Source: an uncultured Oscillospiraceae bacterium (GTDB lineage: Bacteria; Bacillota; Clostridia; Oscillospirales; Ruminococcaceae). Taken from it: 15,782 bases of DNA. The position numbers were made by a program, and so were the translations under genes. The DNA lies in NCBI GenBank assembly GCA_934539585.1, contig CAKTCT010000057.1:1-15782 (forward strand), written 5' to 3'. The notes beneath the pieces were generated by a model, which saw only the letters and a list, made by a program, of their open reading frames with translations, was not told the origin of the DNA and searched no databases. Of the stretch, positions 1-6,396 are shown piece after piece (the first letter of the stretch is position 1; each line of letters begins with the position of its first letter).

Positions 1-681
1 TGGCAGTACTGGGAGGTCTATGGAGCGGAGGTATATCCCATATCCGGCTGGGAAAAAATCAACGGCAAATGGTACTATTTCTATCCGTATTCCGACAGCG
101 AAGGGGAATACTCCCGGGGCGATATGGTCACGGGCTGGACGGACAGCGGACCTTCACTGGACTGGGATCCGACGAAAATCAGCGGTCCGTATTACCTCCA
201 GGCCGACGGCAGCCTGAAAACCGGCTGGGTCCAGCGGGACAAGGATTGGTACTACGTGGATCCGGAGACTCTCTGGTGCCGTACCGGCTGGTTTAAAGAC
301 ACCGACGGCAAGTGGTACTACCTTTCCCCCAAGACCGGCAAAATGCACACCAGCTGGATCTGGGACAACGGCAAATGGTACTACTGCGGCTGGGACGGCA
401 GCATCTGCCGGGACGGCTGGTATCCCACAATCGCCCCCAAGGAGGGCGTGGTTCTGCTGGGGAACTGGAGCGGCTTTCACTACTTCCGGCCCGACGGCGC
501 CATGGCTGTGGGCTGGCAGAAAATCGACCATTATTGGTATTACCTCAACGCCGACGGCAGCCGGTACAACGGCTGGCTTCTTTGGAAGGACAAATGGTAC
601 TATCTCAAAGACGGCGTCATGCAGCGGAGCACGACCGTTGATGGCTACTGGCTCAACGGCTTCGGCGTGTGGGTGCCGTAA
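1..681 (+). CDS. Cell-wall-binding repeat protein, C-terminal part (5' end outside window)
   Basis: The reading frame is open from base 1 to the TAA at 679-681, so only the last 226 residues are present and the true start lies upstream. The visible part is almost entirely aromatic- and glycine-rich repeats of the choline-binding/cell-wall-binding type (CW_binding_1), for example GWEKINGKWYYF, GWVQRDKDWYYV, GWFKDTDGKWYYL, GWQKIDHYWYYLNADGS and GWLLWKDKWYYL, roughly seven or eight imperfect units. In this family such repeats fold as beta-hairpin solenoids that hold secreted proteins on teichoic acid or other wall polymers. The catalytic or adhesive part, if any, should be N-terminal and cannot be seen here, so the enzymatic function is unknown. 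No sortase motif or membrane segment follows the repeats; the protein ends GVWVP. It converges with HPr across a shared terminator. Confidence 0.88.
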   Translation, partial: WQYWEVYGAEVYPISGWEKINGKWYYFYPYSDSEGEYSRGDMVTGWTDSGPSLDWDPTKISGPYYLQADGSLKTGWVQRDKDWYYVDPETLWCRTGWFKDTDGKWYYLSPKTGKMHTSWIWDNGKWYYCGWDGSICRDGWYPTIAPKEGVVLLGNWSGFHYFRPDGAMAVGWQKIDHYWYYLNADGSRYNGWLLWKDKWYYLKDGVMQRSTTVDGYWLNGFGVWVP

Positions 682-693
682 TCAAAAGAACGA

Positions 694-725
694 AAAAGGC
701 CGGCGGATTTATCCGTCGGCCTTTT
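694..725. terminator. Bidirectional intrinsic terminator between wall protein and HPr genes
   Basis: The stem runs 694-707 and 712-725 around a four-base loop (TTTA). The core is GGCCGGCGGA pairing with TCCGTCGGCC, with one G-T wobble. It is flanked by an A-run on the left and a T-run on the right, so it reads as a terminator for the rightward wall-protein gene (stop at 681) and for the leftward HPr gene (stop at 736). Confidence 0.9.
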
Positions 726-735
726 CAATGGCTGC

Positions 736-999
736 TTATTCTGCAAAAGCGGAATCCACCAGCTTGACCAGGCTGTCCACAGCGGTCTGCTCGTCAACGC
801 CGTCTGCAATGATGCGGATGGTGGTGCCGCCCACGATGCCCAGGGACAAAACGCCCAGAAGGCTCTTAGCGTTTACGCGGCGTTCTTCTTTTTCCACCCA
901 AACAGAAGATTTGAATTCGTTGGCCTTTTGAATGAAAAAGGTCGCTGGACGGGCATGGAGGCCCACCTGATTTTTCACCGTTACGTCTTTCAGATACAT
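736..999 (-). CDS. ptsH: Phosphocarrier protein HPr
   Basis: HPr carries phosphate from enzyme I to the sugar-specific EIIA domains of the PTS in the cytoplasm. In Firmicutes it is also phosphorylated on Ser46 by HPr kinase for catabolite control. Starting at the ATG at 999-997 gives 87 residues with the active-site histidine at position 15 (GLHARPA) and the regulatory serine at position 46 (NAKSLLGVLSLG), matching the usual numbering exactly. An in-frame ATG six bases upstream (1005) sits only 3 nt from the AGGAG at 1009-1013, while the chosen ATG is 9 nt away, so 999 is preferred. His15 argues against the paralogue Crh, which lacks this histidine. No enzyme I gene is adjacent. It has its own promoter, and a strong terminator follows. 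Confidence 0.93.
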   Translation of the reverse strand: MYLKDVTVKNQVGLHARPATFFIQKANEFKSSVWVEKEERRVNAKSLLGVLSLGIVGGTTIRIIADGVDEQTAVDSLVKLVDSAFAE

Positions 1000-1074
1000 T
1001 CTCATACTCTCCTATAAAAAGTCGAAAATAGGCGCGGCGGGGACCTTGCCCAAAGGCCGCTTCGAAGTACTTTT

Positions 1075-1102
1075 ATTATACCACAGCCATTTTTTCCGTC
1101 AA
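1075..1102 (-). promoter_or_regulatory. Sigma-A type promoter for HPr
   Basis: On the minus strand there is TTGACG (1097-1102), a 16-base spacer and a perfect TATAAT (1075-1080). Transcription would start near 1068 and leave a leader of about 65 nt before the HPr start. The leader can fold a GC-rich hairpin (GCGGCCTT paired with AAGG and CCGC, around 1035-1062) with no clear T-run after it. Confidence 0.8.
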
Positions 1103-1168
1103 CCGATTTTCGCCCGGATTGATGAACTTTTTCATTTTTTCGTAACAAGCGTAAAATGCAAATAAAAG

Positions 1169-1177
1169 TTATCAACA
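1169..1177 (+). promoter_or_regulatory. Near-consensus DnaA box
   Basis: TTATCAACA differs at one base from the DnaA box consensus TTATNCACA. It lies in the AT-rich gap between trmD and HPr, 32 bp from a perfect box in the same orientation. It also sits in the loop of a 7-bp inverted repeat (GCAAATA/TATTTGC, about 1159-1184). DnaA binding is inferred from sequence only. Confidence 0.35.
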
Positions 1178-1200
1178 TATTTGCATATTTTGACGATGAT

Positions 1201-1209
1201 TTATCCACA
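1201..1209 (+). promoter_or_regulatory. Perfect-consensus DnaA box
   Basis: TTATCCACA matches the canonical DnaA box exactly. It lies just beyond the trmD stop and about 100 bp upstream of the HPr -35 element. A single perfect 9-mer can occur by chance, so function depends on its neighbour at 1169 and on conservation. Confidence 0.4.
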
Positions 1210-1227
1210 TTTTTCAAAAGAAAACGA

Positions 1228-1911
1228 TTACTTCTGCAGTAAATCCGGGCGCTTCCGCCGGGTGCGCTCCAAGCTCTGGGCGTCCCGCCACTGGTTGATG
1301 TTGGCATGATTTCCGGTCAGAAGGACCTCCGGCACAGGGGCGTCCTGCCAGACCTCGGGGCGGGTGTACTGGGGATATTCCAAAAGGCCGTTCATGTGGC
1401 TCTCATTTTCAAAGCATTCCGGATCGGCCAGAACGCCGTCGCAGAGCCGGACGATGCTGTCGGTCAGCACCATGGCTGCCAGCTCTCCGCCGGTGAGGAC
1501 GTAGTCCCCGATGGAGACTTCCTCATCCACGATCCGCTCCAGAATCCGCTCGTCCACGCCCTCATAGTGGCCGCAGAGCAGGAACAAGTGGGGCCGCTCC
1601 CGGAGCTCCAGGGACTTTTTCTGGGTCAGGGTCTTCCCCTGGGGGGAAAGGTAAATGACGTAGGGGAGGGAGCCGCTTTGGGCGATGACATCCAGGTAGC
1701 AGCGCCAGATAGGCTCCGGCTGCATGACCATGCCCTTGCCGCCGCCGTAAGGGGAGTCGTCCACCCGGTGGTGTTTGGGATCCGGAGAATAGTCCCGGAT
1801 GTTGTGGCAGTGGATCTCCACCAGATGGTTTTTCCGGGCCCGGCCGATGATGCTGGTGTTCAGGACCTGATCGCACATTTCCGGGAACAGGGTGGCGATA
1901 TCAATGCGCAT
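1228..1911 (-). CDS. trmD: tRNA (guanine37-N1)-methyltransferase TrmD
   Basis: TrmD methylates N1 of guanine 37, next to the anticodon, using S-adenosylmethionine; this prevents +1 frameshifting on the ribosome. The 227-residue protein has the usual length. It shows the family landmarks in order: MRIDIATLFPEM at the N-terminus, the glycine-rich DDSPYGGGKGMVM (51-63), the SAM trefoil-knot segments YLSPQGKTLTQ (87-97), LLCGHYEGVDERI (111-123) and SIGDYVLTGGELA (133-145), then GLLEYPQYTRP (175-185). The ATG at 1911 follows GAGGAGG at a spacing of 6. It lies 11 bases after rimM and is the last gene of the ylxM-ffh-rpsP-khpA-rimM-trmD cluster. No convincing intrinsic terminator follows it; the downstream gap is AT-rich and holds the two DnaA-box-like sites. 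Confidence 0.97.
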   Translation of the reverse strand: MRIDIATLFPEMCDQVLNTSIIGRARKNHLVEIHCHNIRDYSPDPKHHRVDDSPYGGGKGMVMQPEPIWRCYLDVIAQSGSLPYVIYLSPQGKTLTQKKSLELRERPHLFLLCGHYEGVDERILERIVDEEVSIGDYVLTGGELAAMVLTDSIVRLCDGVLADPECFENESHMNGLLEYPQYTRPEVWQDAPVPEVLLTGNHANINQWRDAQSLERTRRKRPDLLQK

Positions 1912-1922
1912 AGCCGTCCTCC

Positions 1923-2423
1923 TCAGTCGTCAAAAAGCCCGTCCAGCGGGCGGATCCGCAGCACGCCGTTTTCCAGATCCGTCTGGATCACCACCTGGGG
2001 GATGGCCGGGACGTACCGCTCTTTGCCGTCGGCGAACCGGACGTGATAGATGTCGTTGGCCCCGGTCTGGCTCACGTCGGTGAGCTCGCCGTAGACCAGC
2101 TCCGGGTCGTCGGCGTCCACCACCCTGAGCCCGATGAGGTCGGCGATGAAGTAGGTCCCCTTGGGGAGCTTCACGTCGGCCCGGTTGATGCAGACCACCC
2201 GGTTCACCAGCTTCTGGGCGGCCTCGGGGGTGTCCACGCCGTCCAGCTTCAGGAGGACGACGTTTTTGCTGGGCCGCGCGGAGCGGACCTTCACCGGCTC
2301 CCCGGCGAGATAAACGGTTTTGAAGCGGGTGAGGAACTCCGGCCCGTCGCACCAGGGCTGGACCCGGACCTCCCCCTTCAGGGCGTGGATGGCAACGATC
2401 TTGCCGGCTTCCAGCAGTTCCAT
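1923..2423 (-). CDS. rimM: Ribosome maturation factor RimM
   Basis: RimM helps mature the head of the 30S subunit and binds ribosomal protein S19. The 166-residue product has the RimM N-terminal barrel motif GKIVAIHALKGEVRV (7-21) and a C-terminal PRC-barrel with GANDIYHVRF and the late RYVPAIPQVV segment, ending in PLDGLFDD, a typical RimM C-terminus. The ATG at 2423 has AGGAG 6 bases upstream. trmD follows after 11 bases, the classic pairing. Unusually, a strong intrinsic terminator (2441-2466) stands immediately upstream of its ribosome-binding site, separating it from khpA. No separate promoter between the terminator and rimM is visible, so expression should depend on read-through or on a promoter inside khpA. 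Confidence 0.95.
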   Translation of the reverse strand: MELLEAGKIVAIHALKGEVRVQPWCDGPEFLTRFKTVYLAGEPVKVRSARPSKNVVLLKLDGVDTPEAAQKLVNRVVCINRADVKLPKGTYFIADLIGLRVVDADDPELVYGELTDVSQTGANDIYHVRFADGKERYVPAIPQVVIQTDLENGVLRIRPLDGLFDD

Positions 2424-2440
2424 AGGGTACTCCTTTCACG

Positions 2441-2466
2441 AAAAAACCCACTCCGGAAGGAGTGGG
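2441..2466 (-). terminator. Intrinsic terminator inside the ribosomal operon (before rimM)
   Basis: On the minus strand CCCACTCC (2459-2466), loop TTCC (2455-2458) and GGAGTGGG (2447-2454) form a perfect 8-bp GC-rich stem followed by six T residues (2441-2446). The rimM ribosome-binding site begins about 7 bases later. The structure is as good as the gene-end terminators in this window, yet it sits mid-operon, so it may be a partial terminator or attenuator. Confidence 0.88.
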
Positions 2467-2480
2467 CGTTCCAGATGGAA

Positions 2481-2714
2481 TCAGTCGATTTCCACCATGA
2501 CCTTCTCGTTGCGCATGGAGGCGCTGGCCCGCATGACGGTGCGGATCGCTTTTGCAATCCGGCCCTGCTTGCCAATAACGCGGCCCATGTCGCCGGGGGC
2601 GACGTTCAGGTGGTAAACGACGGTGCCGTCCTCGGCAGGCTCGTCCACCGTGACCTTCACGCTGTCCTTATCCTCTACAAGGCCCTTGGCCAGGGCGATG
2701 AGCAGTTCTTCCAT
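2481..2714 (-). CDS. khpA: KH-domain RNA-binding protein KhpA (YlqC family)
   Basis: This 77-residue protein is one KH domain. It carries the GxxG RNA-binding loop in GRVIGKQGRIAKAIR (about residues 44-58), preceded by a beta strand (TVVYHLNVAPGD) and ending in the strand EKVMVEID. In Firmicutes KhpA forms a complex with KhpB/Jag and binds many RNAs, affecting cell elongation and division. The gene is consistently found between rpsP and rimM, as here. The ATG at 2714 has GAGG at a spacing of 7. A GC-rich stem-loop (about 2744-2764) lies between rpsP and khpA, with no T-run. The terminator at 2441-2466 follows directly, so khpA appears to end the main transcript. Confidence 0.94.
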   Translation of the reverse strand: MEELLIALAKGLVEDKDSVKVTVDEPAEDGTVVYHLNVAPGDMGRVIGKQGRIAKAIRTVMRASASMRNEKVMVEID

Positions 2715-2782
2715 AGCGATGCCTCTTTTCGGTTTTCAGTTGACCGCCGCAGTGATCCCGGCGGCTGGGACCCGGGAAGGGA

Positions 2783-3025
2783 TTATTCGCCGGCGCTGAT
2801 CTTGAGGATTTTCTTCACGGTGTCCGTGGGCTGAGCGCCGTTGGCAATCCACTTGTTGGCCTTTTCCAGGTCTACGTTGATGACGCTGGGGTTCTTGGTG
2901 GGATCGTAGGTGCCGATTTCCTCGATGAAACGGCCGTCTCTGGGGTAACGGGAATCCGCTACAACAATGCGGTAAAAGGGAGCTTTCTTGGCGCCCATTC
3001 TGCGCAGTCTGATTTTTACTGCCAT
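2783..3025 (-). CDS. rpsP: 30S ribosomal protein S16
   Basis: S16 is a small-subunit protein needed for 30S assembly. The product is 80 residues, typical for bacteria, with the signature MAVKIRLRRMGAKKAPFYR at the start, then VVADSRYPRDGRFIEEIGTYDP and the C-terminal WIANGAQPTDTVKKIL. The start was placed at the ATG at 3025 because AGGAGG (3033-3038) lies 8 bases upstream. Another in-frame ATG at 3031 is only 2 bases from that site, and it would add two residues not seen in S16. The gene sits 62 bases after ffh. A small stem-loop at about 3061-3085, just after the ffh stop, has no T-run and is more likely a processing or stability element than a terminator. Confidence 0.97.
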   Translation of the reverse strand: MAVKIRLRRMGAKKAPFYRIVVADSRYPRDGRFIEEIGTYDPTKNPSVINVDLEKANKWIANGAQPTDTVKKILKISAGE

Positions 3026-3087
3026 AATCATTTCCTCCTAAAATTCGGTGGTTTTCTATTGCTATACGCATTTTGCGTTGTACAGCC

Positions 3088-4410
3088 TTACATCATGGGG
3101 AAGCGCATCCGGCGCTTGCCTTTTTTGCCGGAGAACTGCTTCATCATGGTCTTCATCTGGTCGAACTGCTTGAGGAGCCGGTTCACATCCTCCACCCGGG
3201 TGCCGGAGCCTGCGGCGATGCGCCGCTTCCGGGAGGGGTTGATGATGGCGGGCTTTTCCCGTTCGGCGGGGGTCATGGAGGTGATCATGGCCTCGATGCG
3301 GGCGAACTGCCGCTCGTCGATGTCCATGTTTTCCACCTTGGCGCCCATGCCGGGGAGCATCCCCAGAATCTGCTTGATGGAGCCCATTTTGCTGACCTGC
3401 CGGAGATTTTCCAGAAGGTCATTCATATCGAAGCTGTTTTCCTTCATCTTCTTGGCCAGCTTGGCGGCTTCCTTTTCGTCCACTGCCGTCTGGGCCTTTT
3501 CGATGAGGGTCAGCACGTCGCCCATTCCTAAAATCCGGGAGGCCATCCGCTCAGGGTGGAAGGGCTCTAAGTCGTCGATCTTCTCGCCGATGCCGGAGAA
3601 CTTGATGGGCTTGCCCGTGACCTGCAGAACAGAGATCGCCGCGCCGCCCCGGGTGTCGGAGTCCAGCTTGGTGAGGATCACGCCGGTAATGGGAAGGGCT
3701 TTATTGAAGGTGTCGGCGACGTTGACGGCGTCCTGGCCGGTCATGGAGTCGACGACGAGGAGAATTTCGTTGGGATGGACCGCCGCTTCGATATTTTTCA
3801 GCTCCTCCATCAGGACTTCGTCGATGTGGAGCCGGCCGGCGGTGTCGATGATAACCAGGTCGTTGCCATGGTCTTTGGCGTATTTCAGGGCTTCAGTGGC
3901 GATGGTGACGGGATTGGTCTGGCCCATCTCAAAGACCTGGGCCCCGGCCTTTTCGCCGACGATCTTCAGCTGATCGATGGCGGCGGGGCGGTAGATGTCG
4001 CAGGCCACCAGAAGGGGCCGGTGTCCCTGGCCCTTGAAGTACTTGGCCAGCTTGGCGGAGTGGGTGGTCTTGCCGCTGCCCTGAAGGCCGCACATCAGAA
4101 TAACGCAGGGCGGCTTGGAGGGAAAGTTGATCCGGGCGTTGTCCCTGCCCATGAGGTTGGTCAGCTCTTCGTTGACGATTTTGATGACCTGCTGGGCGGG
4201 GGTCAGGCTTTCCAGAACCTCCTGGCCTACGGCGCGCTCGCTGACGGTCTTTACAAAGTCCTTGACGACCTTGTAGTTGACGTCGGCTTCCAGCAAAGCC
4301 ATTTTGACTTCCCGCATGGCGTCCTTGATGTCGCTCTCGCTGAGCTTGCCCTTGCTTTTCAGCTTTTTGAAAGCGGCTGCCAGCTTCTCGGAAAGACTTT
4401 CAAAGGCCAA
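3088..4410 (-). CDS. ffh: Signal recognition particle protein Ffh (SRP54)
   Basis: Ffh binds signal sequences emerging from the ribosome and the 4.5S/6S SRP RNA, and with FtsY delivers ribosomes to the membrane. The 440-residue protein shows an N-terminal helical bundle (1-85), then the GTPase domain with the P-loop GLQGSGKTT (108-116), DTAGR (189-193) and TKLD (247-250), and a C-terminal methionine-rich M domain (about 298-440) with LGMLPGMG and the basic tail GKKGKRRMRFPMM. The start codon is TTG (4408-4410) with GGGAGG 8 bases upstream; no ATG fits as well. It follows ylxM by 42 bases. The P-loop is followed by H-S, where many relatives have T-A (GKTTHSAK), a minor variation next to the nucleotide site. 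No SRP RNA gene was recognised in the window. Confidence 0.97.
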   Translation of the reverse strand: MAFESLSEKLAAAFKKLKSKGKLSESDIKDAMREVKMALLEADVNYKVVKDFVKTVSERAVGQEVLESLTPAQQVIKIVNEELTNLMGRDNARINFPSKPPCVILMCGLQGSGKTTHSAKLAKYFKGQGHRPLLVACDIYRPAAIDQLKIVGEKAGAQVFEMGQTNPVTIATEALKYAKDHGNDLVIIDTAGRLHIDEVLMEELKNIEAAVHPNEILLVVDSMTGQDAVNVADTFNKALPITGVILTKLDSDTRGGAAISVLQVTGKPIKFSGIGEKIDDLEPFHPERMASRILGMGDVLTLIEKAQTAVDEKEAAKLAKKMKENSFDMNDLLENLRQVSKMGSIKQILGMLPGMGAKVENMDIDERQFARIEAMITSMTPAEREKPAIINPSRKRRIAAGSGTRVEDVNRLLKQFDQMKTMMKQFSGKKGKRRMRFPMM

Positions 4411-4452
4411 GATTCGCGCCTCCCTTTATACAAAAAGTAGAATTCGACAGAA

Positions 4453-4827
4453 TTATCCAAAATTTTCGTCCAGATACCGGTTCAGCTGGACCCCAATGGC
4501 CCGGGCGTTTTCGTCAATGGACTGGGAGTAGGTGAAGCCCCGGTTGACCCGCTGAATCTCGATGCACCGGGAGGTGATCTCCTCGGTGACGGCCACCAGC
4601 CGCCGGAATTTCTCGGCAAAATGGAGCTTTTCCTCCATTTCCAGGAGGTAAGCTTCCCCGCGCTTGATGCTGTCCCGGACACCCTGGCGGGTGATCTTTT
4701 CGTGCTCGGCGATTTCGCCCAGAGAAAGGTCCTGGTCGTAGTAAAGCTCCATGACGTCCCGCTGCTTGTCGGTGAGCATGTCTCCATAAAGGTCCAGGAG
4801 GTCCGCGATGGCCAGATTTTTGCTCAT
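4453..4827 (-). CDS. ylxM: YlxM family DNA-binding protein (SRP-associated)
   Basis: This 124-residue protein has a sigma-70 region-4-like helix-turn-helix near the N-terminus (LTDKQRDVMELYYDQDLSLGE through ITRQGVRDSIKRGE, about residues 18-57), then a helical, charged C-terminal half. It matches the UPF0122/YlxM family, encoded immediately upstream of ffh in many Firmicutes; a streptococcal relative has been reported to interact with the SRP and affect its GTPase. The ATG at 4827 has AAAGGA about 9 bases upstream. It is the first gene of the operon behind the perfect promoter at 4884-4912. Whether it binds DNA, the SRP or both cannot be told from sequence. Confidence 0.93.
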   Translation of the reverse strand: MSKNLAIADLLDLYGDMLTDKQRDVMELYYDQDLSLGEIAEHEKITRQGVRDSIKRGEAYLLEMEEKLHFAEKFRRLVAVTEEITSRCIEIQRVNRGFTYSQSIDENARAIGVQLNRYLDENFG

Positions 4828-4883
4828 AGGCGCCCGTCCTTTCCTTGGTGGGGGATGTAAACCGTTTCCCTTTACAAGGTATT

Positions 4884-4912
4884 ATTATACCGGAAACCCG
4901 CATTTCTGTCAA
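4884..4912 (-). promoter_or_regulatory. Perfect consensus sigma-A promoter for the ylxM-ffh-rpsP operon
   Basis: On the minus strand TTGACA (4907-4912), a 17-base spacer and TATAAT (4884-4889) match the consensus in every base. The -35 element begins only about 10 bases after the stop of the upstream Nudix gene, with no terminator between, so read-through from that gene is also possible. Confidence 0.93.
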
Positions 4913-4922
4913 GGGGAAACCT

Positions 4923-5534
4923 TTACACGCCGGAGTTTTCTGAAATTTCTCCCATTCGCACAAATCGCGGGAAGGATTTCCCGCCTTTCATGACGATTTC
5001 GACAAACATCCTGGCGGGCCGCACCCAGACATCTCCCTCTCCGTAGAGGGCCTGGTAGACCGCCATGGGCTCCAGGGTCTCCGAGTGCCGGGCCAGCGTC
5101 AGGAGCTGATACTCCTTTCCCTTGTAATGCCGGTACCGCCCGGGCCGGAGCCCATAAGCGGCGGCCAGCGACGCCGCCAGCTCCGTGTCCGCCGGACAGA
5201 AGGGGAGCCGCGCCAGCTCCTCCGGCTCCGCCCAGCGGAGCTCCTCATGGACCCGGGCCTCCGGGACCCCGTCCTCCGCCATGGCGTAGAAGAAGGACAG
5301 CCCCACCTCCCGGTCGGGGTACTGGTGAACGATCCGGGCGCAGAGCCCGCCTGCAGAGACGGCAATCCCCAGCTCCTCCCGGCACTCCCGCCGGAGGGCT
5401 TCGGGAAGGGTCTCCCCCGGCTCCTGCTTGCCCCCGGGGAACTCCCACAGCCCGGCGCAGCTGCCGGAGCCCCGGCGCTTCCCGATGAGGATTTTTCCCT
5501 GTTTTTCGATGATTGCGGCGGCGACTTCGATCAT
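4923..5534 (-). CDS. Nudix hydrolase (MutT-like) fused to a DUF1653 domain
   Basis: Residues 1-125 form a Nudix domain with a complete Nudix box, GX5EX7REUXEEXGU: G35, E41, R49-E50, E53-E54, G56-I57, in GGKQEPGETLPEALRRECRE and following. The start VAAAIIEKQGKILIGKR and the WEFPGGK motif are typical of MutT/8-oxo-dGTP diphosphatases, which clear oxidised nucleotides. Residues about 132-195 (GRYRHYKGKEYQLL, ARHSETLEPMAVYQALY, VWVRPARMF) match DUF1653, a short domain usually met as a small separate protein. The product is therefore longer (203 residues) than a stand-alone MutT of about 130. The ATG at 5534 has AGGAG 6 bases upstream. It follows the XRE regulator gene by 62 bases, separated by a GC-rich hairpin. 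The exact substrate cannot be read from the sequence. Confidence 0.92.
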   Translation of the reverse strand: MIEVAAAIIEKQGKILIGKRRGSGSCAGLWEFPGGKQEPGETLPEALRRECREELGIAVSAGGLCARIVHQYPDREVGLSFFYAMAEDGVPEARVHEELRWAEPEELARLPFCPADTELAASLAAAYGLRPGRYRHYKGKEYQLLTLARHSETLEPMAVYQALYGEGDVWVRPARMFVEIVMKGGKSFPRFVRMGEISENSGV

Positions 5535-5561
5535 GATCGGCTCCTTTCATAAACGGAAAGA

Positions 5562-5592
5562 TGCCTGCCGCGCCGGTCCGGCATGGCAGGCA
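5562..5592 (-). terminator. GC-rich hairpin, possible weak terminator after XRE regulator
   Basis: TGCCTGCC (5562-5569) pairs perfectly with GGCAGGCA (5585-5592), with a second short stem (GCC/GGC) inside. On the minus strand it is followed only by TCTTTCC, a poor T-run. It lies between the XRE stop (5597) and the Nudix start (5534), so it may partly terminate or shape read-through into the Nudix gene. Confidence 0.5.
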
Positions 5593-5596
5593 GAGA

Positions 5597-6238
5597 TTAT
5601 TTGTGTTTCCTTCGGCGGATCAGGGTCCCGATCCCCATGCCGGCGGCGGCCGTAGCGGCCCCGGCCAGGAACAGCTCCCAGCTGGGCGCCTGGATGCGTC
5701 CGAAGGCCATCATAATGCCGACCTTGAAGGTCCCGAACTCCGCAAGCGTGTGCATCCCGCCGAAAGCGAGAACCGCCAGCCACTTGCCCTTTCCCCAGTA
5801 GTCGTTCCGCCCGATGACCAGGGAGACCGTCAGGGTGGAAACGGGGAGGAGAAGCCAGAAAAACATCAGGGCAAATCCCATGACGTCGGAGGGACTCATC
5901 AAGACCCAATAGACAAAAAGCCCCAGAGCCCAGATTCCCAGGTAAACAGCAGCCAGTATGATCTTCGCCAGCCGGTTCTTGCTTCGGACGACATTGGTGC
6001 TCTCTTCCAAAAACGTAGTGTAGTCGGACATAGGTTCCTCCTTCCTGTCCTTCAGCAGATGGTCTAAGCTCACCGCATACAAATCGCTCATTTTGATTAC
6101 GCTAAGGATGTCCGGATAAGTCCGGTCGTTTTCCCAGTTGGACACGGTCTGCCTGCTGACCCCCAGGGTCTCGGCCACCTGTTCCTGGGTCAGCTGTGCG
6201 GCCACCCGCGCGTCCTTGATTTTCGTTCCGATATCCGT
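5597..6238 (-). CDS. Membrane-anchored XRE-family transcriptional regulator
   Basis: The protein begins with a Cro/C1-type helix-turn-helix (IGTKIKDARVAAQLTQEQ, then VAETLGVSRQTVSNWENDR, residues 3-39) and the family-typical YPDILSVIKMSDLYAVSLDHLLK. After a linker come about four hydrophobic segments (roughly residues 90-114, 119-142, 153-172, 187-207) and a basic C-terminal RRRKHK, so it is probably held in the membrane. The ligand or signal is unknown. The start is odd. A perfect AGGAGG (6246-6251) is 7 bases before an ACG codon (6236-6238), where relatives have methionine; no ATG, GTG or TTG fits. A TTG at 6295 in the same frame would extend the protein by 19 residues, but it lies in the promoter -35 region. 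I chose ACG at 6238, giving 213 residues. It is divergent from the fluoride-switched antiporter gene. Confidence 0.85.
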   Translation of the reverse strand, partial: TDIGTKIKDARVAAQLTQEQVAETLGVSRQTVSNWENDRTYPDILSVIKMSDLYAVSLDHLLKDRKEEPMSDYTTFLEESTNVVRSKNRLAKIILAAVYLGIWALGLFVYWVLMSPSDVMGFALMFFWLLLPVSTLTVSLVIGRNDYWGKGKWLAVLAFGGMHTLAEFGTFKVGIMMAFGRIQAPSWELFLAGAATAAAGMGIGTLIRRRKHK

Positions 6239-6245
6239 AAGCGCA

Positions 6246-6251
6246 CCTCCT
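6246..6251 (-). promoter_or_regulatory. Ribosome-binding site that fixes the XRE start at an ACG codon
   Basis: A full AGGAGG on the minus strand, 7 bases upstream of ACG at 6236-6238. The upstream TTG candidate (6295) lies before this site and cannot use it; the next in-frame GTG lies inside the first helix of the DNA-binding domain. Confidence 0.7.
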
Positions 6252-6262
6252 TTTCTGGTTCC

Positions 6263-6291
6263 ATTGTATACCGAAAGAGGCGCGCTGTCTA
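6263..6291 (-). promoter_or_regulatory. Promoter for the XRE regulator
   Basis: TAGACA (6286-6291), a 17-base spacer and TACAAT (6263-6268) on the minus strand, each one mismatch from consensus. It predicts a transcript start near 6256, immediately before the AGGAGG, which supports the short form of the protein. Confidence 0.68.
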
Positions 6292-6362
6292 TCAAAATGC
6301 TTTTCCATGGCCGTTTTTGGAGGAAAAAAATTCTTTTCCGCAGCCTTTTTTGCTCCCCGGCC

Positions 6363-6391
6363 TTGCATCCGCCGCCGGGATGTGCTATACT
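6363..6391 (+). promoter_or_regulatory. Promoter for the fluoride riboswitch and antiporter
   Basis: TTGCAT (6363-6368), a 17-base spacer and TATACT (6386-6391), with the extended -10 bases TGC just before. Transcription would start near 6397, at the 5' edge of the riboswitch aptamer. Confidence 0.72.
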
Positions 6392-6396
6392 GGACC

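Noticed and set aside
1000..1005. HPr start at the upstream ATG (1005)
   Set aside because: It is only 3 bases from AGGAG, and it would shift the conserved His15 and Ser46 by two.
1159..1209. Chromosomal or plasmid replication origin
   Set aside because: Only two boxes, and no dnaA, dnaN, rep or par genes nearby; the surroundings are ordinary operons.
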